A DNA stretch of 5,746 nucleotides from Anaerolineae bacterium (GCA_014879345.1 JACSSI010000357.1:1-5746), one strand, 5' to 3'. Shown: positions 1-5,624, counted from the stretch's first letter. Notes: generated by a model not told the origin, from the letters alone. Made by a program: numbers and translations.

Positions 1-82
1 CATGCATGTCTTTGGCTTCAACAGCCAGGTGTCCGTTTGAGGTTGGTTTAGGGTTCTTTTTTGAGACAACTTGGGTAGTCAT
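1..82 (-). CDS. pstB: Phosphate import ATP-binding protein PstB, N-terminal fragment
   Basis: Only the first 27 codons are inside the window; the gene continues past base 1. The reading starts MTTQVVSKKNPKPTSNGHLA and goes on with VEAKDMH, the usual opening beta strand of a PstB nucleotide-binding domain, preceded by a polar tail of about 20 residues. The Walker A, signature and Walker B motifs would lie outside the window. Its ATG shares one base with the pstA stop codon (TAATG), so translation is probably coupled. A strong Shine-Dalgarno AAGGAGAA (minus strand of 90-97) sits 7 bases upstream. In the family, PstB hydrolyses ATP on the cytoplasmic face of the PstC-PstA channel. The name rests on operon position plus this short N-terminus. 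Confidence 0.8.
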   Translation of the reverse strand, partial: MTTQVVSKKNPKPTSNGHLAVEAKDMH

Positions 83-2334
83 TATGCAGTTCTCCTTGCA
101 AAGCGGTTACGCAGGTAAACGGCCGTTGCGTTCAATATAAGCAGCAAAATCAGCAGCACCACAATGGCGGCAGCTGCCAGATTCTGGAATTCTGCTTGCG
201 GCCTGGAAGTCCATTGATAGATTTGCACGGGTAACGTCGTAAATTTACTAAAAGGACTTGTTGGATCCGTCGTTATAAAAGTTGAAGCGCCAATAACAAC
301 CAGGGGCGCGGTTTCGCCTAAGGCGCGAGAAATGGACAGGATGGCGCCCGTGAGGATGCCCGGCATGGCATTGGGCAGCACATGAGCCCATATGGTTTGC
401 CATTTGGTGGCACCCAGCGCCAGCCCGCCTTGCCGCATGGAACTAGGCACGGAACGTAATGCTTCCTGTGCTGAGATGATAATGATGGGCAAAACAAGCA
501 GGGTAAGGGTGAGACCGGCTGCCAAAACAGTACGGCCGTTTCCACTTGAGCCCGCCGCCACAGCACCAAACATGGCTCCGCTGGTCAACCCTTCCATCGC
601 CCGCACGAACACAGCCAGCCCCAGCATACCGTAGATAATGGAGGGCACACCGGCCAGATTGCTGATGTTGGTTTGCAGAATACGGTTTAAGCGGTTGTCA
701 GTGGCATACTCTTCCAGATAAATCGCTGCGCCGACGCCAATGGGAAAAGAGATAAATGCTGTGATAGCAATGACGAGTAGTGACCCCAGGATGGCGGTGC
801 GCACCCCGGCCAGTTCTGGCACGCTGGACTGTGGCTGGGTGATAAAGTCCCAGTTGATCCAGGAATACCATTGCACTTCGGCAGCCGGGTATTTGAGCAG
901 CACTTCCTGCTCAATTTCTGCGCGACCGAAAAGTGAATCCATCAATTTCCACGCAGCTACGACATTGGGCTGTGTGACATTTTCTTCAATGAGCAGCAAG
1001 ATATTGTCTTTGCTTCTGGCATCCAGGGTGCAACCCGCGTAGGGGGTTGTGCCGTTGCACGCTTCTTGCCACTGCGCTTCTGTGAAAAAGACAAGGGAGT
1101 CATCAAAAAAGCGTTGTTCGCTTTCAAGGCGGCGGCCTAGTCCGGCGGAGACGTTTTCTGCCAGGATTTCAACGAGGTAGGGGGTTGCCAACGCGCCCAT
1201 CTCCTGGGGAAAGGATGATTCGACGAAGAAGTCCAGGGTGCCGCTTTCTGTGCCGGGTACGTATTTGTGAATGGGTTCATTGAGCCAGTCGGGGTTGACA
1301 TCTGCCCAGGTTTTGGCGGTGGTGAAGATTTGGCTTAGCTGTTCGGAGGTGACGTCGCTGAGGAAGTTGTTGGCGGGGTTGACGACGACTGCCAAGGCAT
1401 CGGTACCGACCTGGAATGGTAACGGCCGTTTGCCCAAACCTCGGCACGCGGCAAATTCATTCTGATTCATGGGGCGGCTGCCAGCCGCAATATCGGCGGT
1501 ATCCTCCACGCAGAAAGCGCGGTAGCCAGCCGTGGTGCCCATGCTTTCATTTGTGAGTGTGCCCACAAACCCGCTTTCCTGAATGCGTTCATTCATGCGT
1601 TCTGTCAGCGGGAACACGGTGGAACTGCTCGCAACAGTAAGGCTGCCACCCACACCGTCAGGATTTATGGCCGCCCATTGGCCCGGTTTCAGTTCCATTT
1701 CGTTGGCAGCGATCCAGGTCTGTTGGGAGGCGGCCATGGCGCCCGGACTCAGAGCAAAGTAGCCCACATCGTCGATTTCGTTATTGACGTTGGTGAGATA
1801 GTAATTGAGAAAGACGTTAGCAGCCTGGTTCTCTTGCAAGATGTCTGCATCACTATAAAGATAGAGGGGGCGTGCGAGGGGATAACGGCCGTTTTCCACA
1901 GTTTCCGCATTGGGTTCAACCCCAGCCACAGAGAGCAGTTTTAAAGCGTCACGATTCTCTTGATAATACGCATAACCAAAAAAGCCGATAGCATTGGGGT
2001 CTTCCGCCACTTTAGCCGCTAAAACGGAATCATCTTCACTGTTAAAGGTGTCATCATCCGCCAACAAAATATCTTCCTGTTTCTCTAAAACCAGGCGAAC
2101 GGGATCATTTTGATACTCAACGGCCGTTAAGCCAAACGCATCATTCACAATCGTATACAACAGCGCAATCAGCGCCAAAATTGAAATAATCAGCGAACCC
2201 ATCAGCAGCACATACCAAATCTGCCCGCCCCGTTTGCGCCGCTTAATTTGCGTATTGAGTTGTGGCCCACTGGGGTAGCCAAAATGAGGCTCCGGCGCCT
2301 TGTATTCATTAAAGTTTTCGTGTTGCTCGCTCAT
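82..2334 (-). CDS. pstA: Phosphate ABC transporter permease PstA with an inserted, circularly permuted PstS-like binding domain
   Basis: The protein has 750 residues, about 450 more than ordinary PstA. Residues 1-37 are a cytoplasmic tail ending in the basic KRRKR, and 38-63 form membrane segment 1. Residues ~98-376 resemble the neighbouring PstS in swapped order. Residues 98-211 (NSEDD, IGFFGYAYYQEN, YPLARPLYLYSD) match the PstS C-terminal half. A new linker follows (212-227). Residues 228-376 (SSSTVFPL, FCVED...DIAAGSR, VGTDALAV, PGTESGTLDFF) match its N-terminal half. Residues ~377-500 form a further outer loop with C426/C435. From 506 on it is a normal PstA: membrane segments near 511-534, 558-577, 603-622, 656-682 and 717-740, with the ATPase-contacting EAA loop at 624-660 (ALGATKWQTI). 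The frame is open throughout. The ATG overlaps the pstC stop by 4 bases (ATGA) and the stop overlaps pstB. Role: half of the inner-membrane phosphate channel. That the extra domain binds phosphate is inference from conserved motifs. Confidence 0.93.
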   Translation of the reverse strand: MSEQHENFNEYKAPEPHFGYPSGPQLNTQIKRRKRGGQIWYVLLMGSLIISILALIALLYTIVNDAFGLTAVEYQNDPVRLVLEKQEDILLADDDTFNSEDDSVLAAKVAEDPNAIGFFGYAYYQENRDALKLLSVAGVEPNAETVENGRYPLARPLYLYSDADILQENQAANVFLNYYLTNVNNEIDDVGYFALSPGAMAASQQTWIAANEMELKPGQWAAINPDGVGGSLTVASSSTVFPLTERMNERIQESGFVGTLTNESMGTTAGYRAFCVEDTADIAAGSRPMNQNEFAACRGLGKRPLPFQVGTDALAVVVNPANNFLSDVTSEQLSQIFTTAKTWADVNPDWLNEPIHKYVPGTESGTLDFFVESSFPQEMGALATPYLVEILAENVSAGLGRRLESEQRFFDDSLVFFTEAQWQEACNGTTPYAGCTLDARSKDNILLLIEENVTQPNVVAAWKLMDSLFGRAEIEQEVLLKYPAAEVQWYSWINWDFITQPQSSVPELAGVRTAILGSLLVIAITAFISFPIGVGAAIYLEEYATDNRLNRILQTNISNLAGVPSIIYGMLGLAVFVRAMEGLTSGAMFGAVAAGSSGNGRTVLAAGLTLTLLVLPIIIISAQEALRSVPSSMRQGGLALGATKWQTIWAHVLPNAMPGILTGAILSISRALGETAPLVVIGASTFITTDPTSPFSKFTTLPVQIYQWTSRPQAEFQNLAAAAIVVLLILLLILNATAVYLRNRFARRTA

Positions 2335-3314
2335 TCATAAACCTCACGGTATTTTGTCACAATGCGGCGAGCCACCAGATTCAGGGCAAATGTCATGGCA
2401 AACAGTACCAGGCCAATAGCAAAAATACTGTAATACTCCACAGACTCATAGCTCAAATCACCGCCGCTAATCCGCACCATATGGCCCGTCATCGTTTCTG
2501 CGGCCACAAAGGGATTCAGAATAAAACCAAACAAAGCGTCCTGGCCGAATTCAAAGTTCCGTGGCCCCGCACCTGCCGCAATCGCCACGACCATCGTTTC
2601 CCCAATAGCGCGTGAAATTGCCACCACAAAAGCAGCCGCAATGCCGGACAACGCCGCCGGTACAATAATTTGTCGAGCCGTTTCCCAACGGGTAGCGCCT
2701 AGCGCCAACGCGCCCTGTCGCAGCGAATCGGGAACCGCATGAATAGCATCTTCACTCAACGAAGTCACCAGCGGAATAATCAAGATGCCCACCACAATGC
2801 CAGCAGAAGCCACGTTGAAAATTTGCACATTGCCTTCCCCAAAAAACTGCCGTAGGAAATGGGTCATAAATTGCAGGGCAAAATAGCCGTAAACAACAGT
2901 GGGAATCCCCGCCAAAACTTCCAGTATTGGCTTGAGAATATTGCGGGCTTTTTCAGAGGCATACTCGCTCAAATAAATCGCTGTTAACAAGCCAATGGGC
3001 AGCGCCACAATCATGGCAATCAGGCTCACCATCACCGTACCCAGCACCAGTGGCATAATGCCAAAATGACCGATAGCAGGCTGCCAATGTGTACCCGTAA
3101 AAAATTCAATGAGGGACACTTCTGGTAAGGCAAAAAATTGCAGTGCCGTACTTAACAGTACCACCACAATACCAATCGTGGTCAGGATGGAAATTGCACC
3201 ACAGGCAAAAAGAAATAATTGGATGATGGTTTCGCCAATACGATGTTTTTTGGCAAGTGAACTGTCTTGGTGAGTCACCGTTACCATCGGCGGTGCAGAA
3301 CTCTGAGTTAACAT
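2331..3314 (-). CDS. pstC: Phosphate ABC transporter permease PstC
   Basis: A 327-residue inner-membrane permease that pairs with PstA. About six membrane segments are visible (near 28-57, 85-113, 133-153, 170-186, 218-247 and 294-318). The PstC-type EAA loop at 188-224 (DSLRQGALALGATRWETARQ) docks onto PstB; LPIGLLTAIYLSEYA (105-119) and AGIPTVVYGYFALQF (135-149) are family-typical. An in-frame start exists upstream at 3440, but the extra 42 residues would be read through a cluster of DNA hairpins and lack PstC character. The ATG at 3314 has GGGAGA six bases upstream and gives a normal length, so it is preferred. The stop overlaps the pstA start (ATGA), which suggests translational coupling. 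No inserted binding domain is present, unlike its PstA partner. Confidence 0.93.
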   Translation of the reverse strand: MLTQSSAPPMVTVTHQDSSLAKKHRIGETIIQLFLFACGAISILTTIGIVVVLLSTALQFFALPEVSLIEFFTGTHWQPAIGHFGIMPLVLGTVMVSLIAMIVALPIGLLTAIYLSEYASEKARNILKPILEVLAGIPTVVYGYFALQFMTHFLRQFFGEGNVQIFNVASAGIVVGILIIPLVTSLSEDAIHAVPDSLRQGALALGATRWETARQIIVPAALSGIAAAFVVAISRAIGETMVVAIAAGAGPRNFEFGQDALFGFILNPFVAAETMTGHMVRISGGDLSYESVEYYSIFAIGLVLFAMTFALNLVARRIVTKYREVYE

Positions 3315-3320
3315 ATTATT

Positions 3321-3326
3321 TCTCCC
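3321..3326 (-). promoter_or_regulatory. Ribosome binding site deciding the pstC start
   Basis: The minus strand reads GGGAGA, followed by AAATAA-type spacing of six bases to the ATG at 3314. The upstream in-frame ATG at 3440 lies inside a perfect hairpin (3428-3442), so this site supports the shorter PstC. Confidence 0.65.
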
Positions 3327-3369
3327 AATCCCTAAATTTGGATCTTTTACTTCTTGTACTTCCAATTCT

Positions 3370-3507
3370 CGTTCCACGCTCTGCGTGGAATGCCTGGCCA
3401 GACGTTCTGCCGTCCAGCCAGGCACAAAGATGCGGAGCATCTAGCCAGGTATAAGGGGACGCGGAGCGTCCAGATTCGTTCGTGCCACGCAAAGCGTGGC
3501 ACGAATG
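3370..3507. repeat. Cluster of five hairpins between pstS and pstC
   Basis: Five compact inverted repeats lie back to back. (1) 3372-3379/3383-3390, TTCCACGC with loop TCT. (2) 3391-3398/3417-3424, TGCCTGGC, with a nested GACG/CGTC stem at 3401-3404/3411-3414. (3) 3428-3433/3437-3442, AGATGC with loop GGA. (4) 3457-3462/3466-3471, GGACGC with loop GGA. (5) 3479-3490/3494-3505, a 12-bp TTCGTGCCACGC stem with loop AAA. Hairpins 3 and 4 belong to a degenerate tandem unit starting AGCCAGG (3416-3442 and 3443-3471). Base changes between related hairpins are compensatory (A-T to G-C and T-A to C-G between 3 and 4; T-A to G-C between 1 and 5), so the fold is what is kept. There is no T-run, so these are not classic terminators. 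They probably protect the pstS mRNA 3' end or attenuate reading into pstCAB, as REP-type elements do elsewhere; that role is inference. Confidence 0.85.
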
Positions 3508-3517
3508 GGATACTGAT

Positions 3518-4576
3518 TTACTGACCCATCGCTGCCAGCCATTTCGCTTGTGCATCAGCGATGGTGGTTGCGCTGGCAGGGAAGTAACCCACATCTATAA
3601 CCTCGTCATTGACATAGGTCAGATAGAAGTTGATAAAGTTGGCAACCTGTGGCTTGGCTTGCATAATGCCTGCATCAGAGTAGATGAAGAGCGGGCGAGC
3701 CAGCGGATAGGAGCCGTCTTCCACTGTAATTTCGTCGGGTGTAACCCCTTCGATATTGGCAATATGAAGCAGGTCTTTGTTTTCCTGGTAGTAAGCGTAG
3801 CCAAAGTAACCGATGGCATAGGGGCTGCCGGAGACACCTTGCACCAACACGTTGTCATCTTCAGAGAGCTGCAAGTTGCTGGCAGAAAGAATCGGTTCCG
3901 GGTCTTCGTCAAACACTGCTTCGACGAAGTAATCGAAGGTACCGGAGTCGGTGCCTGGGGTGAAGCGTTGGATAGGTTCAGCAGGCCATTCCGGGCGCAC
4001 ATCAGCCCAGGTTTCGGCTGTTGAGAAAATCAGAGCCAGTTCGTCCATCGTCAGGTCGGTAACAAAATCATTCTCGGCGCTGACGGTGACAGCCAGGGCA
4101 TCGGTGCCGACACGGAATTCGACGGGCGTGCGCGGCGGGGTTAAGGCGGCGCAGTTGGCGATTTCATCTTCTTTGATGGCACGGGAAGCGTTGGAAATGT
4201 CGGTTTCGCCAGCATCACAGAAGCGTTCAAAACCAGCACCGGAACCGATGGAGTCGATGGTGATTTGGCCGCCATACCCTTCGTTTTGGAAGCGTTCAGC
4301 CATACGTTCGGAAAGGGGGAAGACGGTGGAGCTGCCTGCGGTCACGATGTCACCCGTGACGCTCAGGGGGTCTACGGCCGGTAGACTGGTGACTTCAACT
4401 GTTTCTGTTTCAACGTCTGTCTCGACAACTGTTTCGGCAGCAGTTTCAACGCGGGTTACTTCAATGGCTATGGTTTCTGTCATAACCTCGGGAGTGGGTG
4501 CTTCTTGTGTGGTGTTACAAGCCGCTAATAGAACAATGAGTAAAAGGGTTGCTGCTAAGGATATTCTGAATCGCAT
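3518..4576 (-). CDS. pstS: Phosphate-binding lipoprotein PstS (SphX-like)
   Basis: A 352-residue extracytoplasmic binding protein that delivers phosphate to PstC-PstA. The signal peptide (MRFR, then a hydrophobic stretch 5-19) ends in the lipobox LLAAC, so Cys20 should be lipid-modified and the protein membrane-anchored. Residues 21-73 are a Thr/Glu/Val-rich tether (repeated VET and ETV words). The binding domain begins near 75: GSSTVFPL (81-88), SIGSGAGF (109-116), C120/C142 (likely disulfide), DISNASR (126-132), GTDALAV (157-163) and PGTDSGTFDYF (207-217) are the anion-binding loops. YAIGYFGYAYYQEN (253-266) and YPLARPLFIYSD (290-301) belong to the second part. These motifs match the SphX-type PstS branch as remembered. 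The ATG at 4576 has AGGAGA (4592-4587) 10 bases upstream. It is first in the operon, behind Pho-box-like repeats, and about half identical by eye to the domain inside PstA. Confidence 0.95.
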   Translation of the reverse strand: MRFRISLAATLLLIVLLAACNTTQEAPTPEVMTETIAIEVTRVETAAETVVETDVETETVEVTSLPAVDPLSVTGDIVTAGSSTVFPLSERMAERFQNEGYGGQITIDSIGSGAGFERFCDAGETDISNASRAIKEDEIANCAALTPPRTPVEFRVGTDALAVTVSAENDFVTDLTMDELALIFSTAETWADVRPEWPAEPIQRFTPGTDSGTFDYFVEAVFDEDPEPILSASNLQLSEDDNVLVQGVSGSPYAIGYFGYAYYQENKDLLHIANIEGVTPDEITVEDGSYPLARPLFIYSDAGIMQAKPQVANFINFYLTYVNDEVIDVGYFPASATTIADAQAKWLAAMGQ

Positions 4577-4614
4577 GTTACTTTCTTCTCCTGTAAGAAA
4601 AAATAATTTTGAGC

Positions 4615-4647
4615 AAAAAGAAAGCGCATTCCACTGAATGGAAGCGC
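4615..4647 (-). terminator. Terminator-like hairpin in the pstS leader
   Basis: On the minus strand GCGCTTCCA (4647-4639) pairs with TGGAA-T-GCGC (4633-4624, one bulged base) around a 5-base loop, and is followed at once by TTTCTTTTT (4623-4615). That is the form of an intrinsic terminator. It lies about 40 bases before the pstS start, where a full terminator would block the operon. It could be an attenuator, a 5' stabilising hairpin, or a stop for stray leftward transcripts; the sequence cannot decide. Confidence 0.5.
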
Positions 4648-4695
4648 AAAGGATTTGCCGTTTTTGTTAATCTGAACATGATTTTACTCACAGAT

Positions 4696-4758
4696 AGTTA
4701 ACGATTAACGGCCGTTCCGTTAACATCTCGCTATGGTTTTGTTAACATCTTGTTATGA
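4696..4758. promoter_or_regulatory. Pho-box-like repeat array between pstS and the divergent gene
   Basis: TGTTAACA-type words lie at 4696-4703 (AGTTAACG), 4718-4725 (CGTTAACA), 4740-4747 (TGTTAACA, exact) and 4751-4758 (TGTTATGA). Start-to-start distances are 22, 22 and 11 bp, so all sit on one face of the helix. Direct repeats of TTAACA-like words every 11 bp are the known binding pattern of PhoP in Bacillus, and the 11-bp period is shared with the E. coli PhoB box. A possible -10 for pstS is TAAAAT on the minus strand (4686-4681), 9 bases beyond the last repeat, which fits an activator replacing the -35 contact. The array could also serve the rightward gene at 4843. The identity of the regulator is inferred; no regulator gene is in the window. 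Confidence 0.7.
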
Positions 4759-4842
4759 GTAATAGTAGACTGATGGTGCAGAGAGAAGTATCCTATGAGG
4801 AAAAAGTGACTGGGAAACCAGCACCAAGAGGCAAAACACAAG

Positions 4843-5400
4843 ATGAGTATTGTCCCAAACGAATATGAAAATCCCCAAGCCAGGTCAGACCAATTTTTGA
4901 AATGGCTGTATGAAAAGACGTTGACCAATCCTGAATTTGAGATTTCCGGGTTTGATGAGGCGTGGTACGAAGAATTTGGAAAAGATGCCAAAAGATGTTT
5001 CAACAGTTTGAAACAACGTCAATTCCTCCTCTATGAGAAAAGTGACGCAAATAGCTATGCTTATGGACGGTCATCATTGCCAACGGCCGTTGGCCTGAAT
5101 CAAAAAGCAATCGCCTATGCTGAGGAGTTAATCGCACCTCAAACCATCGTTCAGCCAATCGTCGAAGCGCCACAACCAAACGAACCTGAACCTGAAAAAG
5201 AGCCAGAAATAGAAAAAGATGTGGCCTGGTTCATATACAACACCACAGGCAATATGCGTACAGCCTTGAATTATTTAGAGGATGCCCGAGTCTATCTAAA
5301 CAAAGAGACCAAAGTGGATAGAAAAGAGGCAGAAAAAGAGATACGGGAAAGGGAAGAACTGGAGCTAGAAATAGTTGCCAAAAAAGCAGTAGGTAAATAA
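4843..5400 (+). CDS. Hypothetical protein, possible winged-helix N-terminus with acidic/charged tail
   Basis: I do not recognise this 185-residue soluble protein. No signal peptide or membrane segment is visible. Residues ~15-97 look like alternating helices and short strands (QFLKWLYEKT, EEFGKDAKRCFNSLKQRQF, LLYEK, then GLNQKAIAYAEEL), in the order expected of a winged-helix fold; this is pattern inference only. Residues 98-126 are a Pro/Glu linker (NEPEPEKEPEIEK). Residues 127-155 are a short helical region, and 156-185 a highly charged Lys/Glu/Arg helix that may form a coiled coil. The first in-frame ATG after a TGA at 4807 is 4843; the Shine-Dalgarno is weak (AGAGG near 4828). Composition is more AT-rich than the pst genes. 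It diverges from pstS and shares the Pho-box-like spacer, so a phosphate-linked or regulatory role is possible. The frame is intact and one AACGGCCGTT copy is used as codons for TAV (81-83). Confidence 0.7.
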   Translation: MSIVPNEYENPQARSDQFLKWLYEKTLTNPEFEISGFDEAWYEEFGKDAKRCFNSLKQRQFLLYEKSDANSYAYGRSSLPTAVGLNQKAIAYAEELIAPQTIVQPIVEAPQPNEPEPEKEPEIEKDVAWFIYNTTGNMRTALNYLEDARVYLNKETKVDRKEAEKEIREREELELEIVAKKAVGK

Positions 5401-5489
5401 TTTTTCCGAATAACCAGTCGCTGCCTTCGAGTCTGATGAGTTAGAAACGCCACGTGGAAAGTTGCCTTCCGATTTGCAAAAACAGAACC

Positions 5490-5577
5490 TGTTAACAATT
5501 TGTTAACAAAAAAAGCCAAATAGAAGATTTTGTTAACAGCCTGTTAACAGGAAAAGCGTGTTAACAGTTTGTTAACC
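5490..5577 (+). promoter_or_regulatory. Second Pho-box-like array, six TGTTAACA words
   Basis: Exact TGTTAACA at 5490-5497, 5501-5508, 5531-5538, 5542-5549 and 5559-5566, and TGTTAACC at 5570-5577. They form three pairs, and within each pair the start-to-start distance is exactly 11 bp. The pairs match the TTAACA direct-repeat pattern of PhoP-type Pho boxes. Possible -10 elements follow on the plus strand: TACAAT (5581-5586), or GATATT (5595-5600), which is 17 bp after TTAACC (5572-5577). The probable target is a gene to the right of the window. Iterons of a replication origin are the main alternative, because AT-rich DNA follows, but the same word upstream of pstS favours Pho control. Confidence 0.7.
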
Positions 5578-5602
5578 TTGTACAATTAGTGGCGATATTT
5601 TT

Positions 5603-5624
5603 AGGCAAAATAAAAATTTTGCCT
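5603..5624. repeat. Inverted repeat, 9-bp arms, 4-base loop
   Basis: AGGCAAAAT (5603-5611) and ATTTTGCCT (5616-5624) are perfectly complementary around AAAA. It begins 25 bases after the last Pho-box-like word, so it would lie near the 5' end of a rightward transcript. No T-run follows, so it is not a standard terminator. Confidence 0.6.

Larger units (their letters stand above)
118..5091. repeat. Highly iterated palindrome AACGGCCGTT (dispersed copies)
   Basis: This is a family of separate 10-bp sites. Exact copies lie at 118-127, 1421-1430, 1884-1893, 2119-2128, 4707-4716 and 5082-5091; TACGGCCGTT at 531-540 differs by one base, and 4374-4383 (TACGGCCGGT) may be a decayed copy. Five of the exact or one-mismatch copies are in pstA, one in the pstS upstream region and one in the gene at 4843; none is in pstC. 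In coding DNA the word is read in every frame (TAV at PstA 70-72 and 737-739, NGR at 148-150 and 599-601, RP at 303-304), so it is kept at the DNA level. Confidence 0.85.

Noticed and set aside
82..2334. The long PstA as an assembly chimera or accidental join of pstS and pstA
   Set aside because: The frame is open for 750 codons, the inserted domain is only about half identical to the adjacent PstS, and the joins come in permuted order with dedicated linkers. Duplication of local reads would give near-identical sequence in the ordinary order.
3477..3507. Intrinsic terminator after pstS
   Set aside because: The 12-bp stem is strong, but no T-run follows on the minus strand; it is grouped with the hairpin cluster.
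3316..3594. Minus-strand open frame across the pstS-pstC gap
   Set aside because: It reads through inverted repeats and overlaps the pstS end in another frame; it is not protein-like.
3482..4024. Plus-strand open frame antisense to pstS
   Set aside because: It lies opposite the well-supported pstS frame, begins in hairpin DNA and has no recognisable protein character.
3951..4637. Long plus-strand open frame (228 codons) antisense to pstS
   Set aside because: It mirrors the pstS codons (Ser/Val/Thr-rich from the tether), has no ribosome site or family features, and conflicts with a clear lipoprotein gene.
4795..4809. Four-codon mini-frame before the divergent gene
   Set aside because: ATG followed by three codons and TGA is expected by chance, and the ribosome site is poor.
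5490..5577. CRISPR array
   Set aside because: The repeat words are 8 bases long with 3-22 base gaps, unlike CRISPR repeats and spacers; the 11-bp pairing fits a transcription factor site.
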